Origin: Puffinus mauretanicus | Lineage: Eukaryota > Chordata > Aves > Procellariiformes > Procellariidae | Reading direction: 5' to 3' | NCBI GenBank assembly: GCA_023333565.1 | Contig: JAJKFH010003108.1 | Location: 496,001 to 560,000, forward strand | DNA length: 64,000 bases | Shown here: positions 22,901 to 37,238 of the stretch, in pieces | How the letters are laid out: every line of letters starts with the position of its first letter | Position numbering within the stretch: the first letter of the stretch is position 1 | Position numbers and translations under genes: made by a program | The notes under the pieces: generated by a model | Seen by the model: the letters and a program-made list of their open reading frames with translations, nothing else | What the model was told of the DNA's origin: nothing | Database searches by the model: none

Positions 22901-25525
22901 CCTGGTTGAAGCAAATTTTTTTTTTTATTAATGCAAGCACATCCAGTCAAATACAGAATATCCTGCTTTATGGTACAGCTTTATATTTAGCATTTCAGCT
23001 CAGAATAGCAAAACACTGTATTTAAGGAATGTATCAAATTGAGGGAGGAAAAATTAAAAAGGAACCAATGTGGATACTGCATTGATTTCAAGTATATACT
23101 AGGACTGATTGACCAGTGAAGTGCACATTCATGTGAAAGCTTTTTTTATACATTTACAGAAAGTGTTCTAAAATTGCATTTCAAATATATATTTTTTTCT
23201 TAAATTTTAAGCATCCTTTTTAAATTTCAATTACATAAACAAAGCTGATATACAATCCCTCTTATAGTGTCTGACAATGTTACTAGCAAGAACATCTCTG
23301 AAAGTGCAAAACACTGTAATAATACAGTATAAATATTCTTACTCTAATCCAGGGCTGAAGGTCAGTACTTCAGCACAGGAAAAATAGCAGCAGATCATAA
23401 GAATTATCCCTTCCCCTTTTCTGGGCTGTTCTTATTAGCAGTTAGTATTCTACTTCTTCCTTCTTGCTTTTGTTTCTCTTTGATGTCAATGCTATGGGAA
23501 TAGCAAAATGTTGATTTGTCTCCCTTCCTTACCCCAACTTTTAAGTATTTGTCAAGGGGGGAGTGGAACAGGGAGAGAGGAAAGGCTGTTTAATTTTTCA
23601 CCGTACTACAGGGCCAATACAGCAAATAATTTCTACTAAGTGATTGCAGATGCTACATGAAACAGTGGCACTGCTCTTGGTTGCAGGCACTCAGCAAGAA
23701 GAGTCTACTGGACTGGAATAAACCAGACCCTTGGTCCAGCAAGTCTTGCCCCTTCTTCAACAGAAGGCATAGTAAGATAAAATCCATCTATTTAATGTTG
23801 ATAATTTTTAAAGAAGCTTGTGCAGAGGTCCTCTGCGAGGCTTTATGAGGGAGGCTGCAACCACTGGGAACTCTAGAGGGCCTTGTTTAAAAAAAAAAAA
23901 AAAAAATCTAATTGTCTGGCTCAAGTCATTATCTTCACAAATATCTATCCCTCAAGCCTTAAGAGAACAATTACTGGGAAGGACAGCAGATATTCATGGG
24001 TTACAATTTGTTCATTAAACAAAATAGTTTTTAATCTGAGCCTATTTTTTTCTTTCTTACTTCAGAGATCAGGTGAGAAAGTAAGTCCTAAACTGTGTAT
24101 TTTTTTCTGGAAATGAATACATTGAATCTTAACATAAGCTCCTCAGGTGCTCATCTGGATAGCTGAATCAGCTGTAAACTCGAGGCTAAAAGGAGAAATT
24201 AGAAATGCTAAATCAGTGGGTTTACAGATCATCTCTAATTTTGGTACTGACCTGGGTTCAAAGGTTTGACCAATTTCTTATGGTGTTTTTCCTTGGATTT
24301 CAATGGGTTCTGGCCCAGACAGTTAATCATGGCTTACAAAATATTAGAAAAACTTTCTATCACAAGTTGGTCTTTGCTTTAATTGTCTGTAAGTGCAGAC
24401 TAGCATTTTCAAAGGAAACAAGGGAATTAAATGGCTAGTTCAGTGGTGATGAACTCTTCTTAAGCTTCTTTGGAAATTTTAGCCTTGACTTCAGATTGGA
24501 CATCTGAGTTTACTTCCCTCTCCCTAGCTCATGTATGATTTTTATTTTCCAAATTTTCAAACAAACATAGTGAGCCTGTTTTGCAGAGATAATCTAGGTT
24601 AGATGACATTCTCTTAAACAAAACAAAAAAAATCCCTGATTTTTAAAAAGGAAAACACAAACTATTCTGACAGCCAGAATTTAAAGGATAGTTCCCAGAA
24701 GTATTAAAACTTAGACATGTGTGCATCTTCACACATGCACGCACACATACTCACACACAAATGCACACCCCCCAGCAGTTACCCCATCTAATCTCTTTAA
24801 ATCATGTAACAAAAATATGTTTGCTGCACCATCAATGTTACAGGCAGGTATACTCTACTTCATGTGCCATATTCTCCATTTTATTTAAAAAGTACATTGT
24901 AGCTGGTTTCGAGACATCCATATTTCTATTTTCTTTACTTCCAGTCCAGCGTAATAGAAGGTACACTAAACGATATCAGTACCTTGTAAGGCACTATTTT
25001 CTGATGTAGGAGAGGAACACGCTTACTGCAGATGTCTAAGGCCTTGACTCTACAAACACTTACAGATGTGAACGGCATCACTGATTTGGAGGAGACCCTT
25101 CACTTCAAAGCTAGAGAGACATGTTGAGTGTTCTATAGGATACTGGTCCAATGGAGTACTTAAAACACTGGCTTTAGTTGGGATGTGCGTTTTAATTTTT
25201 ATTTATTTTGGTGGAAGTAATAAAAAATAAAAATTTGGATGCTGATAGAATAAGATCTCCCCAGGGATACCATCTCCCATGATACATTTCACCTCTGAGA
25301 ACAGGGCCCTGCCCTTATATTTAAAATAAAAAAACAAAACCCTTCACTTAAGTGCCTTAAGGTTGACATTTGAAATATTTACCACATTTTATTTCATAAA
25401 AGTTACTGTATATACAAAAGAGACCTCAGCCAGTGAGGTCTTTCTTAGCTCAGTCCAAGTCTTTCAGGCTGTAAAAACACGTTCATTCAATGTGCTTCAG
25501 AGTCTGCAGATCAGATCCAAAAATC
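22901..25525 (-). other. RASGEF1A 3' UTR and downstream region (boundary not resolved)
   Basis: On the minus strand after the TGA at 25528-25526 the sequence has no coding frame. Candidate polyadenylation signals in the minus sense are at 25393-25388, 25207-25198 (overlapping AATAAATAAA) and 22929-22924. I cannot tell which one is used. A CA-rich stretch (cacacatgcacgcacacatac) lies at about 24731-24768. Confidence 0.5.
25198..25207 (-). promoter_or_regulatory. Candidate RASGEF1A polyadenylation signal (AATAAATAAA)
   Basis: Two overlapping AATAAA hexamers on the minus strand, about 320 bases after the stop. A single AATAAA at 25393-25388 is closer to the stop. Confidence 0.4.
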
Positions 25526-25550
25526 TCAGGCTCTATTAAGCAGAGTTGTC
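25526..25550 (-). CDS. RASGEF1A: RASGEF1A last coding exon (RTTLLNRA and stop)
   Basis: The acceptor attacttcttcttctag lies before 25550, behind a 22-base poly-T tract (A run 25568-25589 on the plus strand). The first base closes the arginine codon, and TTLLNRA and TGA (25528-25526) follow, matching the known C-terminus. Only 25 coding bases are in this exon; the rest is 3' UTR. Confidence 0.92.
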
Positions 25551-28500
25551 CTAGAAGAAGAAGTAATAAAAAAAAAAAAAAAAAAAAAATCATCTTTTCT
25601 ATCATGACAAAAAGTTTTGAAGTTTTGGTAAAGGTTGGCAATAGATACATCTTGCATCATTAGCTGGAAGCCTTTCTCCATAAATTTTTCAACTGCTATA
25701 AACTGAATACATCTATGAATTCCAATAAATATGCTGACTTTAAATTAAATGAAAATTTAACATTCGTAACATTACTTCAGGGCCTTAAGATGCGCTCAGG
25801 CAAATAACATATGTTCCTCTGTCATCCTAAACTATTGCTTGCCAAACAGCATCAGATTTAACACAAGGTACATTGCACGGGTGTCATAAGTGAAAAGCTT
25901 ATGTGAACTTCCTAAGAAACACCGGGATCACTGGGAAACAGTGTCTCGTTTAGGACAATACAGTCATAAGGTAGCTCAATTGCAGCTCAGGACATACAGA
26001 CTTCTTCATTCATTCTTTATCTGGTACAGATATGTCAAATCTAAATGTTTAACATGATTTACAAAGGTCTAAATCTCTCTTTCTGCCTTGGCCTCAGTGT
26101 TAGAAGAAATCTCATGTAAATTAACTGATCTCATCGTGTACATGGAAGAGGTGCCTCCTCCTCTCAAAAAGGAAGGAGGAGTCATCGGGAGTTTTTTCTT
26201 TAAGAGTAGGCTGAAAATTAGAGTATTCATATAAAATTTTACCCGTTTATAAGATTTGTAAGTGTGTAGGTATGATAAATGATAGCACCTTCTTAGTATC
26301 TTCATATACTTGTTCCCCTGAGAAAAGCATGTCTGGAAACTGCTACAAATGTAAATTCTTTTACTGTATTTGATAGCCTAAACAAAGCGTATTCTCTTTC
26401 ATAGTCCCAGCAGTGATCCTGCAGCCTGAACTGATCTGGCTGGAAAAGCTGTATCAAAATCTAAGCCCTATTGAAGTTTTTTCAGATTTGAATTTTGAAG
26501 AAAAAGTAGTATTTGGGCCAAAATAGTCTTAAGCTGGGTATGCAAATAGGAGGGAGGAAGCTGACGATCACACGCCTGTGTATGTCTGCAGAAAGACTCA
26601 TGTTCTGAGGAAGCTTCATACCTGAGTGTTTTCCAGCTGTCTTTTTCCATGTGGTTTTCTGGACCTTCACTTTCAAAGGATGCAATGAACAGAGCTAGTA
26701 AATAAAATAAGAATTATCAGATACATGCGTTCTTTAACTGGAAACAAAAAAGAATTAGAAGTTACAATATAGCAGGTTTAACTTGGCAGTCTTCATAATG
26801 AAGTTTATTCTCATCAGAAGCTGATACGGAAGTGATAATACATACTTATCAAATTTTTTTTGCACGTTAATTTTTTTCATCTGCATATTCTGTCTGCGTT
26901 TCAACAAGTAGAAAGACTTGCTATAATGTTCAATAAAGGATTTTACCTTCTTCACTATAAATGGGTGCTGTGAGTAGATAGCTCTGGATCTTCTTGTCTT
27001 TTTCAAAAGGGCACTCAACCTGCTTCCATGTCAGGAAATCGTGAATCTGTCTTGAAATTTCCCAGAATTTCTGCATGAGGTAATTAACAAATACGATTTT
27101 AATAATATTATTTTTTCTTTCAAATATTAGTTCTTTCGTTTCAATTTCAGAGCCTCTCAGCCTCGTTCTTATTCATGCTGTTTCTCTTATTATCCCTTAC
27201 TCATTCTTCCTTGTTATCCCTTCTTCTTACTGCTCCCTTTGTCTCCCCCTCTTGCTCCTAGTTCCTCATCTGTTCTTAGCCTCTCAAGTTTAGAATAGCA
27301 TATCCCTGCCAACCACCTGGTCTTTTGCATTTCATTCTTTTCATCATCAACCTTTTCTTCACATATAATAAAGTGCTATTGGCCTGTTTTCTGTGTCTTA
27401 CCTCTAAATTAGCCTGCGAGTGGAACTGGTCAGTAAATGGTTTTTATTTACTTTACTTTTTACATTTCCAGCCTTCAACTTAAATGAAATGTGATATATC
27501 TGATTTTTTCAGAAACCATTTTTTAAATTTAAGAAATAATCAAAACAACATATAGAAACTATAGATATCCTTTCCTTCCTAGGATTTTAAGAAATGCATA
27601 ATTACTTAGGGTTTGTCTTGTATATTCTGTGTTCCCCCCTCCCTTACCCAGCCTTAATAATGGCAAAATACTTCAAAAGTACTTTTGACAGGCTGTGGTC
27701 TTTTGGACATATATGTTTATTAGTCAGGGAGGGAGAGTCCAGAACATGTAGAAACTCCCTTGAAGACCTGCTAAATACCATTTGCTGGTTGTGTGTAGCA
27801 TTTATAGCTACTAACCTGATGAGGTTAAATCAGCTAACACTGATGATTTAGGGTGAAGTTACCTATTACAATTTGATCAGATATGATGGCTTGCTGCCAC
27901 AGAAAAGCTTACTTTGAGTTCTTTACTGCCTTCCGCTTCCCCCAATCCCTTTTGAATATAAGGCAGGTGCAGGGCTGAGGAGTGGCAAATTTGTGTCTGC
28001 CATCATACGTGGTACACTGAAATTCTTACACTTCTTGATTGCGTGTTCTTTCTTTATTTTAAATGTTGCATGAGTACAATGTTCCTTGAAGAGATTTCTC
28101 TTTCCAATTAGCTGACATTAGACTATTTCTGTGTTCTTTAAGTAATTTTTAATGTTGGGGGTTTGGCTTCAGAAATTCTTGTTTTCTTCTCAATCTTTTA
28201 ATGCATCAGTTTTGGTAACAAATTAATGTTATTCCAATCAGTTCTGCTTATATGAATTTTATGTTTTGCAGTGCAGCTGTCCCATTTCATGTAAAACTAA
28301 CAAAAAATAATCTCTATTTCAGACCTTTTAAAACTAATCTTTTAACTGAAGGCAATTACATTCCAGCAGTTTTATGGATTCTCTTCTGTATATGCAGTTG
28401 TGGATCTGCTGGATATGTAATATAAACATGGCAACTGCAAGCGCTAGCTTTCACTGGAACTTGATGAAATAATTTCCCTTAGATAATGATACTGCTTTAT

Positions 28501-31500
28501 GTCTAGATCACAGCAATGCTGAAGGAATTGGTAATATAATCAGCTAGAAGTTCAAAACTAGCAAAAGTTTGTAATGTACAATGTTTAATGAGCATTACAG
28601 TTTCTATAATAGCAAAGTCCTACCTTGAAGTTTATCTGCCCATTGGGCAAGCGGTTCGTATGTATTTTGTGCAGAAAGTAGATATCTTTAATAAATAGGT
28701 TGAAAACTGGGATGACTATTTTCTCTCGATTGCTGTTGGCAGTCTGAGATCGCTGTGCTGCTCCTTGCAGGGCTGTGCGGTAATTACAAAAGTTGCTGGA
28801 TGGATCCATGTGATGCTGTTTTTATGGGGGGGGGGGAAAGGCAGTCAAGTCAAAAGGCAGTAATACATGTTTCCTAAATATAAAAAGCTTTGATCTAACC
28901 ATCAGAGAGTTCATTCTTTATTAATTTGTTGGGCCCCTTTTTAAACTTTCAAGATAGAGTACCTTATACTGATCAGGGCTGGATTCAGGTTTTTCTAATT
29001 TCTATCTTGCTTGAAAGGAGGGTTCTGTACTGGCTTTACATCTATGCTTTGCTTCAATGGTTAATGGAAGACTGAAAGGAAATGATAAATGACTATCAGA
29101 AAAAAACAAAATTCTAACTTCACCAATCTTTCTGATGAAATTTTCAATTAAGTTTTGTTTTCATTCAGATCTCCACTAGATGGAGTACTCTAATTAGTTT
29201 TAAGGGTAGCAAAATGGCTACCCTTTCACTTGAGTGAAAACTACTTTGATGTTAAATTGGAAAAAATATGCTGGGAAAAAATAACCTAAGGAAAACTTGC
29301 ATCCATTTTTCTCTTTGCAGGCACGTAGGGAGTTTGAAATTCAGGAAATGCTCTCTCTAATGTTTATATGCTGGTGACCACTGACAGAGGTGCCTCTGTG
29401 ATCTCTGACTTAATAATTTCACAGCAGAGGTTTGGATGAAACTATTTCATGGATTTCTATAGAAAGTCTAAACTTTATACATACCTCTAAAACATCAAAT
29501 TTGGCTGTTTTGACCTTGGACCAAGTTTTCTTTAGCCGTGCCACAGGACTCAAATTCATGCCAGCTGAATGGAGGGAGAAGAGACAAAGAAAGAAACTGA
29601 GTTGAAAAAATATAGGGCTAACGTAACTCTCTGTTTATGTGTCAGCACCACACATTTTGGAAGTCAGTTCAGCTTGACAAACAAAAGTTGTAGCTGACAC
29701 TCACCCACCCACACATTAATCTGTCACTGGTACATACTGCCTCTGTAGAAGTGTGCATGCTGATGTGGTCAGCCAATTTAAGGCAAGTATGAGCATAGTC
29801 TTGCCAGTCAGGCTGTAAAATGGAGTGCCTTTTTTATCATCTTGAGTTAAGGATACTCACAGATAATAGCCATCATTGAGTTGAAGTTTCCAATATTGAA
29901 GCATTCTCTTGCCACATCAATGAAAAATTCCACCATTCTTGTACGCTGCTTTTTCTTTACAACCTGAAAAAACCCCAAGATCTGGTAAGAGGGAAGGGAT
30001 GGCCTGAATTTTGGATGGGATGTTCAGTCAAAGGCATTGTAACAGGTTGAGCGAATAGACATTTCAAGGCTTTACCCAGCTAAATCTTATGATGAGATAG
30101 GCCTGAGGGTATTTTGTTAAGATTAACTTTTAATAAAATAGCAGAAGTATTTGGGGCTACTATCAATTATTTGTCTAGTTGTGGGGGAGTGTAAATTTTT
30201 GTTTATACATAAAGTTCAATGTCTTAGGGAATCTTGTACAAACAAGCTGGACACTTTCAGCAATTTCCTGTTACTGGAAAAGGGAGATAACATGAAGCTG
30301 CTATCAGAAAGAATATATGCAAAAAACTTAAACGTCTGAAGAAGGGGGGAAAGCAGTGAACAAACTTAAGACTAGGGGCATGTAACCTGAATGTGAGAGA
30401 GAACAATTGCCATGTCCTGATTTTCTCATTTTACTGCATATCCTCTTAAATGACCTCTTGAGAGCAGCTAGTGATGATCAAATATACAAATTCCCACTCA
30501 TGCAAAGGATCTAGCAAGTGATGCTGAACATCTGCTTTGCAGATTCTTTTATAAATGGCAAAGCGAAATTAATATATAGCACTGTCTCCAAACTTTGTTT
30601 CCAAAAGCCATCAATCTTCCTCTCTCTCTTTTTTTTTTTTTTTTAAAAAAAGTTAGTATTATTGCCTAGATTACATTCATTCATCAAAATCTTTCCCATA
30701 TTTAGATCTAGAAGTTTGGTCTGGCTTATACAAAAATGGCTCCTGAGTGGTGACTGCAGACTAATTCACCAGGGAATTCCCTTTTTTTTTTTTTTCCCAA
30801 AAAAACACCTCTTACCTAAATACTTCAGTTTCTGTGTTATATCAAAAGAAAATGGTTCAGTGGTCAATGGCTTGGCTTAGCCCTTGGTATGCTAAAACCT
30901 TTTGTTTGACTGATTTACTAAATGTATTAGCAATACTACCCAGCTCTGGAAGATGTCTTGATGTGTTTTTGTAATAAGTTTGTGTGAGAGCAGGAAATCT
31001 TAAGAGATTAGGATCAATATATCAGATTCATGAAACTGCAGTAGGCATTTGGATTTCCACAGAAGGACTACTGACCAAGCAGGAATAGAGAGAAAATTTC
31101 CCATTTGCTAGAATTCGTGCATATTAATAGGAAACTAAAAAAAAAAAAAAAAAATCCAAAAGAGCTCCTAACTCAAACTCCACAAAGTTCCATTTCACTG
31201 CATAACTAATGCTGCTATGAAAGCTACGCAAAACTAGAGAATATATGCAAAGTCCAACATAGCCATGAACTCTTAATCATATAAGCATGCAAATAATTTA
31301 ATGCTTGAGTAACGCTGTTATCTTTAATTGCACTGCTAATGTTTAAATCTCTATTAAACCACTGCCTGCCTTTTGTTCTTAAGGCCAGGATCACTTTGCT
31401 ATCTTGTTTTCTACAAATACCTACCCGACAAATCTCTGTAGCCACCAGCATGCTGAGACAATTGAACCAATTGTCATAGGCCTCCAAATTATAGGTTTTG

Positions 31501-34500
31501 GTCACATCGCCTCGGCACTGTAAGAGAAGAGGCCACTTGTTAATCCTATCCTGTATCATGATAAAGTCAATATTCCAAAGGATAAACTTCCTTTTCATGT
31601 CTTGATAAAATGTTGTTGGATATTTTTTAAGGCATGAGCTTGAAGAAGGTTAGAAAATGTCAGCCTTTCTTGCACAGGGTATACTCAAATCGTGGAGGTT
31701 CTTTACCCTGGTTATTCTTTGTTTCTTTTTCCCTCCGTACCCCTTCTTGTACCTTGTGATTATCCAGGGAGTCCATGTGGCTGACAATCTGCATCAGATC
31801 CTCTGGGTAAATGTTGCTCACCCTTTCCTGTGGAGAGGTAAGAGATTATCACTGTACAGACAAACAGGGAGTTCAGTGAAAAATGCATCAATAAAGCCAC
31901 AGTTAGGAGAATATTTTGGTAACTCTCATCTTCCTACAGTGTAGATGCGTGAGGTGTTTTTATCGGTGTAATTGGTCTTGTTCATTACTTGGGTTTTTTT
32001 GAGTAAAACATTGGAGGCTTTCAGTAAAGCCATAGCAAAATTCATATTGATGAGTATATTAATATTTAGTAAATGGAAAATGAAATAATCCACACAAATT
32101 AGTGTCTCACCAGTTCAATATAGGTCAGCTGCTGTGCCAAGATCAGAGGGTCACAGCACACACTCAGGATGTCCTTTTGAGTTGACTGTGGCTTGGTTTT
32201 GAGGATGGTGCCTTTGTCGGTAACAGGTTGCCGGAATTTCTCTCTGATTTCCTGGTACTGGCTCCGTGCGGAGAGGGCCATCAGGAGATTCTGTGTCATT
32301 TGGCTAATGATCTTTTTCACTGTTCCATTTTCCTAAGCAAAGGCAGAAACAAGGACTGCTAAAAACCTTTAGCTCTTGCAGACAGACCGTCAAAGAATTT
32401 CTGACGGGGAAAAATAAATGCCTATTATCCATTTTCTTTCATTTTATCTTAGCTGATCATCCTGTGACAAATGAACTTGTCCTAACTGCCCACACAACTT
32501 CATAACAATATTGTTATGCCTGCCTGCCTTCCCAACTCTGTTTCACTTGCTTGGCTGGTCTGGTCCTTGCGGCAGTTTTTGGCTAGTACTCCATTTTAAA
32601 GGCATCAGGGTAAACAGCTTAAAAGTGGGTATAATGAAAGGTGGTTGAGTTGCTTGCACAAGGCTTCTTGGAACTCTGTGTACCAAGTGCCAAAAAGCTC
32701 TTTATCATGATCAGACCCACTAATGATCAAGTCTATCTAGCCCCGGCAGAATCCAGGGAATTCACATTATGTCCACAAATACACCCCTAAAATACCCTGT
32801 CTGGGCTTTGAACAACTATAGCATCCAAAGATTTAGGTAAGAACACAATATGCATCATGTTTGTGGATGACTAAAATGCCTTTCTGTCCATCAGGTGCAG
32901 ATTTTAAACATAGGATCTGTAAGGATACGTACTGGTAAAGCCACAGAAATATAATCCATCTGCTCATTGTTTTGACAACTAAGGCAAGCTGAACTCTTTC
33001 TGCCATTGATTGATTGTGTCCTATAGACATTTCTCCATGAAGCCAATCCCGAAGAGCTAACTTGATCATTTTCCTAATCCTCCATTCCTCCTGTTACTGC
33101 TTTTATCTGACCCGGGTCCTCTGCCCCTATTCTTCCTGCTGCTGGAAAAACTAATTCTACCGAAGACAGTCCTTCTCCTCTTTCCTACACAATTGTTCTC
33201 TTGCTTTCATGCAAATTATTTCTCTTGAAGTTAGCCACAAGGTTAACCATTAGTTTACAACCTGCTGTGTTGGTTTCTGCCAGTCAACTGGATGCACTAG
33301 AAAGAACTGCAATGAATCTGTGATCGCTCAAAGCAGCCACTAATGTGCAGTGATGACTGAAATTATGTAGCAGCTGTGAGAGATATGACTACCAAAGACT
33401 TGTATATTGCATGCTATAATTAAGCAATAATAGTGTCAGAATGTTGCTTTACAAGGCAATAATCTGACTCCCAAGTGAAATCAAATGAAAAGCTGAAGGC
33501 AGCGGAGCTCATCTTGATGAGGCAACTGGATTACCGCTGAACAGCAGCTGGCTGGAGCCATTTTGGATATTGTGCTACAAGTGTTCAGAAATACCAAGGG
33601 AGCATGGTGGGGGGACTAAAATGAAGTGCTAATTCTGCTCTCTATTATCTGTTTCTGTTGTTAATCATTTGACTTCGGCCGCTATGCCTGACCTACCCAT
33701 GTGTCTGGGAGGAGGCAGACTTTCTAGCTATGGATCATAGAGAATCAAACTTGAAGGCAGGTGAGAATATTGCAGATATTATGTGAAAGTGAACAGAGAA
33801 ACTGCAGTGACATGAAAAACTATGGCTTGCTTAAGCTATTGTGAATTTATTAGTGTCTTAATACTTAGACAAATGCCCTTAGAGTTTTAGCAGTTTCCTT
33901 TCATTACTAGTCTTACCTTAAATTTTCTTACAACTTTGGAAAATAAGTCAATGAGCGTACAATAATTTGTCCTTGTTTGAGTTCAAACAAGACATCTGTA
34001 CTTCATTTGGGGTGCAACCCTGGCTGTAGCTATAGCTATTTGGTATGCTGTCTGGTATCACTAGGACAAGGACCTGACCGCTTTGTGAGAGTTCTCAGTT
34101 TACTTTCTACCCTATGTATGGAGAATAGTGTCCTAAGGGGATTTGGAAAAGCTTTAAAATACAAAATAAAACCCCAAACCATTACCATAATCGTTGCTGA
34201 AGCACAGTATGGGTAATTTCTTGTGGTAACAAATACTGAGAGCAAGAGCTGCTTTTTGTCAGTGTCAGATTATGTTTCCTAGGGGTCAGATGTGGCATAG
34301 CTCTTCACTGATCAAACTTGACTTGTAGCCTTGTTAAGGGGATAAATATGGTGATGCTGTAATTAATGGATGTCATCAGATGCCTCAGACATCAGAGCAC
34401 TGAGCCACTCCATGAAGACGTGTTTTTCTCAAATGACAATTTATTCATACATAACAGAGTGGGAGGGAAGGGAAACAAAAAGAAAGGCCACAACTTCTTT

Positions 34501-37207
34501 CTAGTTCAAAGTAACAGACAAACTAAATACGAAAATACAGACACTAAATAAAACCTCTGCCAAGTCCCCTTTCACAGTAGTATCTCTGCCAACATATACC
34601 TCTTCACCCTTGCCTACAAAGGGAATAGAGGGCATATTATAATCCTATTTCCTTTTCCCCTCCTACTAAGGCACTGGCATTTTCATAGTAGCATCCAGAT
34701 AAACAGCTTTGCTGATGCAACAAAACTGACATACTTCCTTTTGACAACTTGGTAACACCTAATTGTATTGTGTCCTATCACTGATTCATGTAGTGCTGTC
34801 AAACCCGTTGTTCTTCATTTTCTCTTACTTGAATCAACAAAACCACGTAACAATTGTCTTCACATTTCCTGCTAATTGTTCTCAAAAATATCTTGAAGTT
34901 GTGGGTTTAAAAACAAGGAGAAGCTTCTAATTCTATGTAAGTAAGCCTTCACGTTCATACAAACACTTTACAATTCATTCCCTTGCAGTTCTTGATCGTA
35001 TCCTTTCTTCTGTCTATTAATAGTTACAGTGACTTTCTCAGTGAGAAAAAAGTGTAGGCTTTGTGAGCGTTGGGGGGAAAAAACCCACCAAAAAAACAAA
35101 ACACAGAACAAAAAAATGACAAACCAAAAAAACAAACAGAAAACTAACAGCACTTGTTCTATCTGAATTTGCTTTATCTGTTTGCTTAAGAAAAGTCTTT
35201 TGTGAGGTCTAGTTTTCTTCATAGGCTAGAAACTCAGAGCTGTTAAGACTGGTGATTGACTAGCTAGCAGAGCTCAAATATAACATCCTTAGTGGAAATA
35301 CTGTGCATGTCACTTGAAACATAGCAACAAAACAATTGCTGATTATTCCTAGGAGCTAGGAATGAACTATTAAATAATAAGCATTTTCATCCTGAGCAAG
35401 AGTACAGGACAAAACTAGTTGTGGGACTTGGACGCATAGAATAGTAACGAAGTACAAACGATGGTACATAATTCATTATGAAAGTTAACTATATTGTGCC
35501 ATTATAGTCACTGTTCTTTCCTTTCTCCTTCTGTACCACATCCATTTTTCATATCATCGTGACTATTTTGTCTCTTCCTCTTAACTTGGTGATTATACAT
35601 AGACAGATTCTGCTAATGGACCATTAAGTTCATCGCTCAGCTCATGTCCTGCAGTTACACTGACAGCTTAGCAACTGCTGCTATAGTCCATTTAGAAAAT
35701 ATTGCATGCAGGAGCAAGGGTTTGTATATAACATGATAAACTATATATAAAGGTTGACAAATACTGCTTTCTCGTTTAATGGTTTTTCTCCTACCCCTAC
35801 CTCATCACATTGTGTGATCCTGTGAGCAATCTCCTTCAACTCTTTCATGGATTTTTCATCTTGGAAATCATAGGGGAAAGTTTCAGTCCATTCCTTCAGG
35901 AGCTGAATGATTTTGGCAGTGAAGGATTTTAGCTTTGCCTAGAAAGAAACAATGAATTGATTACTGACCATAGACCTTTCTGACTGCAGAGTAAATTAGC
36001 TGATGAAGGCTCACATAAAACTAGAGACATCCTTGAAAATACTTTGCATTTGTAGTAGGTGAAGGGGATAAAAAAGAACATATTTAACTGTGAGCCAGAT
36101 TCCTAAATAGTATGATTTAGCCTCCTTTCATGATAGCTTGGTAATGTCTCTTACCAAACACTTTGAAGATATTTTCAAGATTAGTTGTATAAAGGTAGGA
36201 AGATGACAGAATAGTTTAAGTGACTTATTTGATTGAAGTCAATGGGACTTAAGCTGATTTATGCCATCTGAGGCAGCAGTACCTTAGCGTTCGAATTCAA
36301 ATGCATACAAACCACAGCACTCTATCACGCATCTTTCATGAGAAACGTTCACAAAGACATTTTTGTTCTGTAGAATTTATCAGACCCTCCAGATTGAGCT
36401 GTATATTAAAACAAATGAATGACAGGAAAGATGTGTGTGTTCTCTCTATGACATCTAAATCAAAACGGACTTTGAAAATAAAAAGTATTGGCTCTAACTC
36501 AAAAAGCTATCAACCACAGAAAGGGGAGGGAGAGTTATTTTCTAAGTTCTTCTGTCACCCGTGAATCTTCTAAGGCTTTTCATCAGTTAGACCCGAATTG
36601 GATGCCAATTACTGCACTACCATAGCAATAGAGAGCAGCATCAGTAAATCCAAGCGAACACTCTTGTAAAATTGGGAGTGAGTGCTAAGAACACTTTTCA
36701 TGAACAAGAAGAATCAAAATTTAATTCAGATTATATTTATCCTCCCACCCAACTTGTGATGCACTGAGGAAAAAGAGGAAGCTTTCATTTGTGTTTACTT
36801 CCCCACTTGTGTAAGCTACAGAAGTCCCACTACACAGCAGTTCCTCTCCCCAGGCACAGTGTGCTTTCCTCATTGCAGTCTCCATCAGCCTCTTAGGGGT
36901 TACGGGTGACTTAGCATATGAGTGTCACTACAGGAAATTGGTGTATTTTCTTTTAAGACAAATAGAGAATGTTTTCCAAGAGTTGGTAGAAACTTCTGCA
37001 AAAACATCATAGTATGTCCCAGTTTATTTAATCAAAACTGAAAGTCAACCAAACGAAGCTTTTTTTTTTGCATTTTTTTACATCTCACTAGTATACAGTC
37101 AGTAGGAATATTAATAACGATTAATAAGAACTTTGAAGTTAAACCATGCACCCTTGAATCCTCAATCTGAAAATGAGCCAGTGGTCCTTGTAAGTCTGAA
37201 GGGAATT

Positions 37208-37238
<31 letters not shown>

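Noticed and set aside
25568..25589. A22 run as the tail of a processed pseudogene
   Set aside because: It is the polypyrimidine tract (minus strand) of the last RASGEF1A intron, with no retrocopy upstream and no target duplication.
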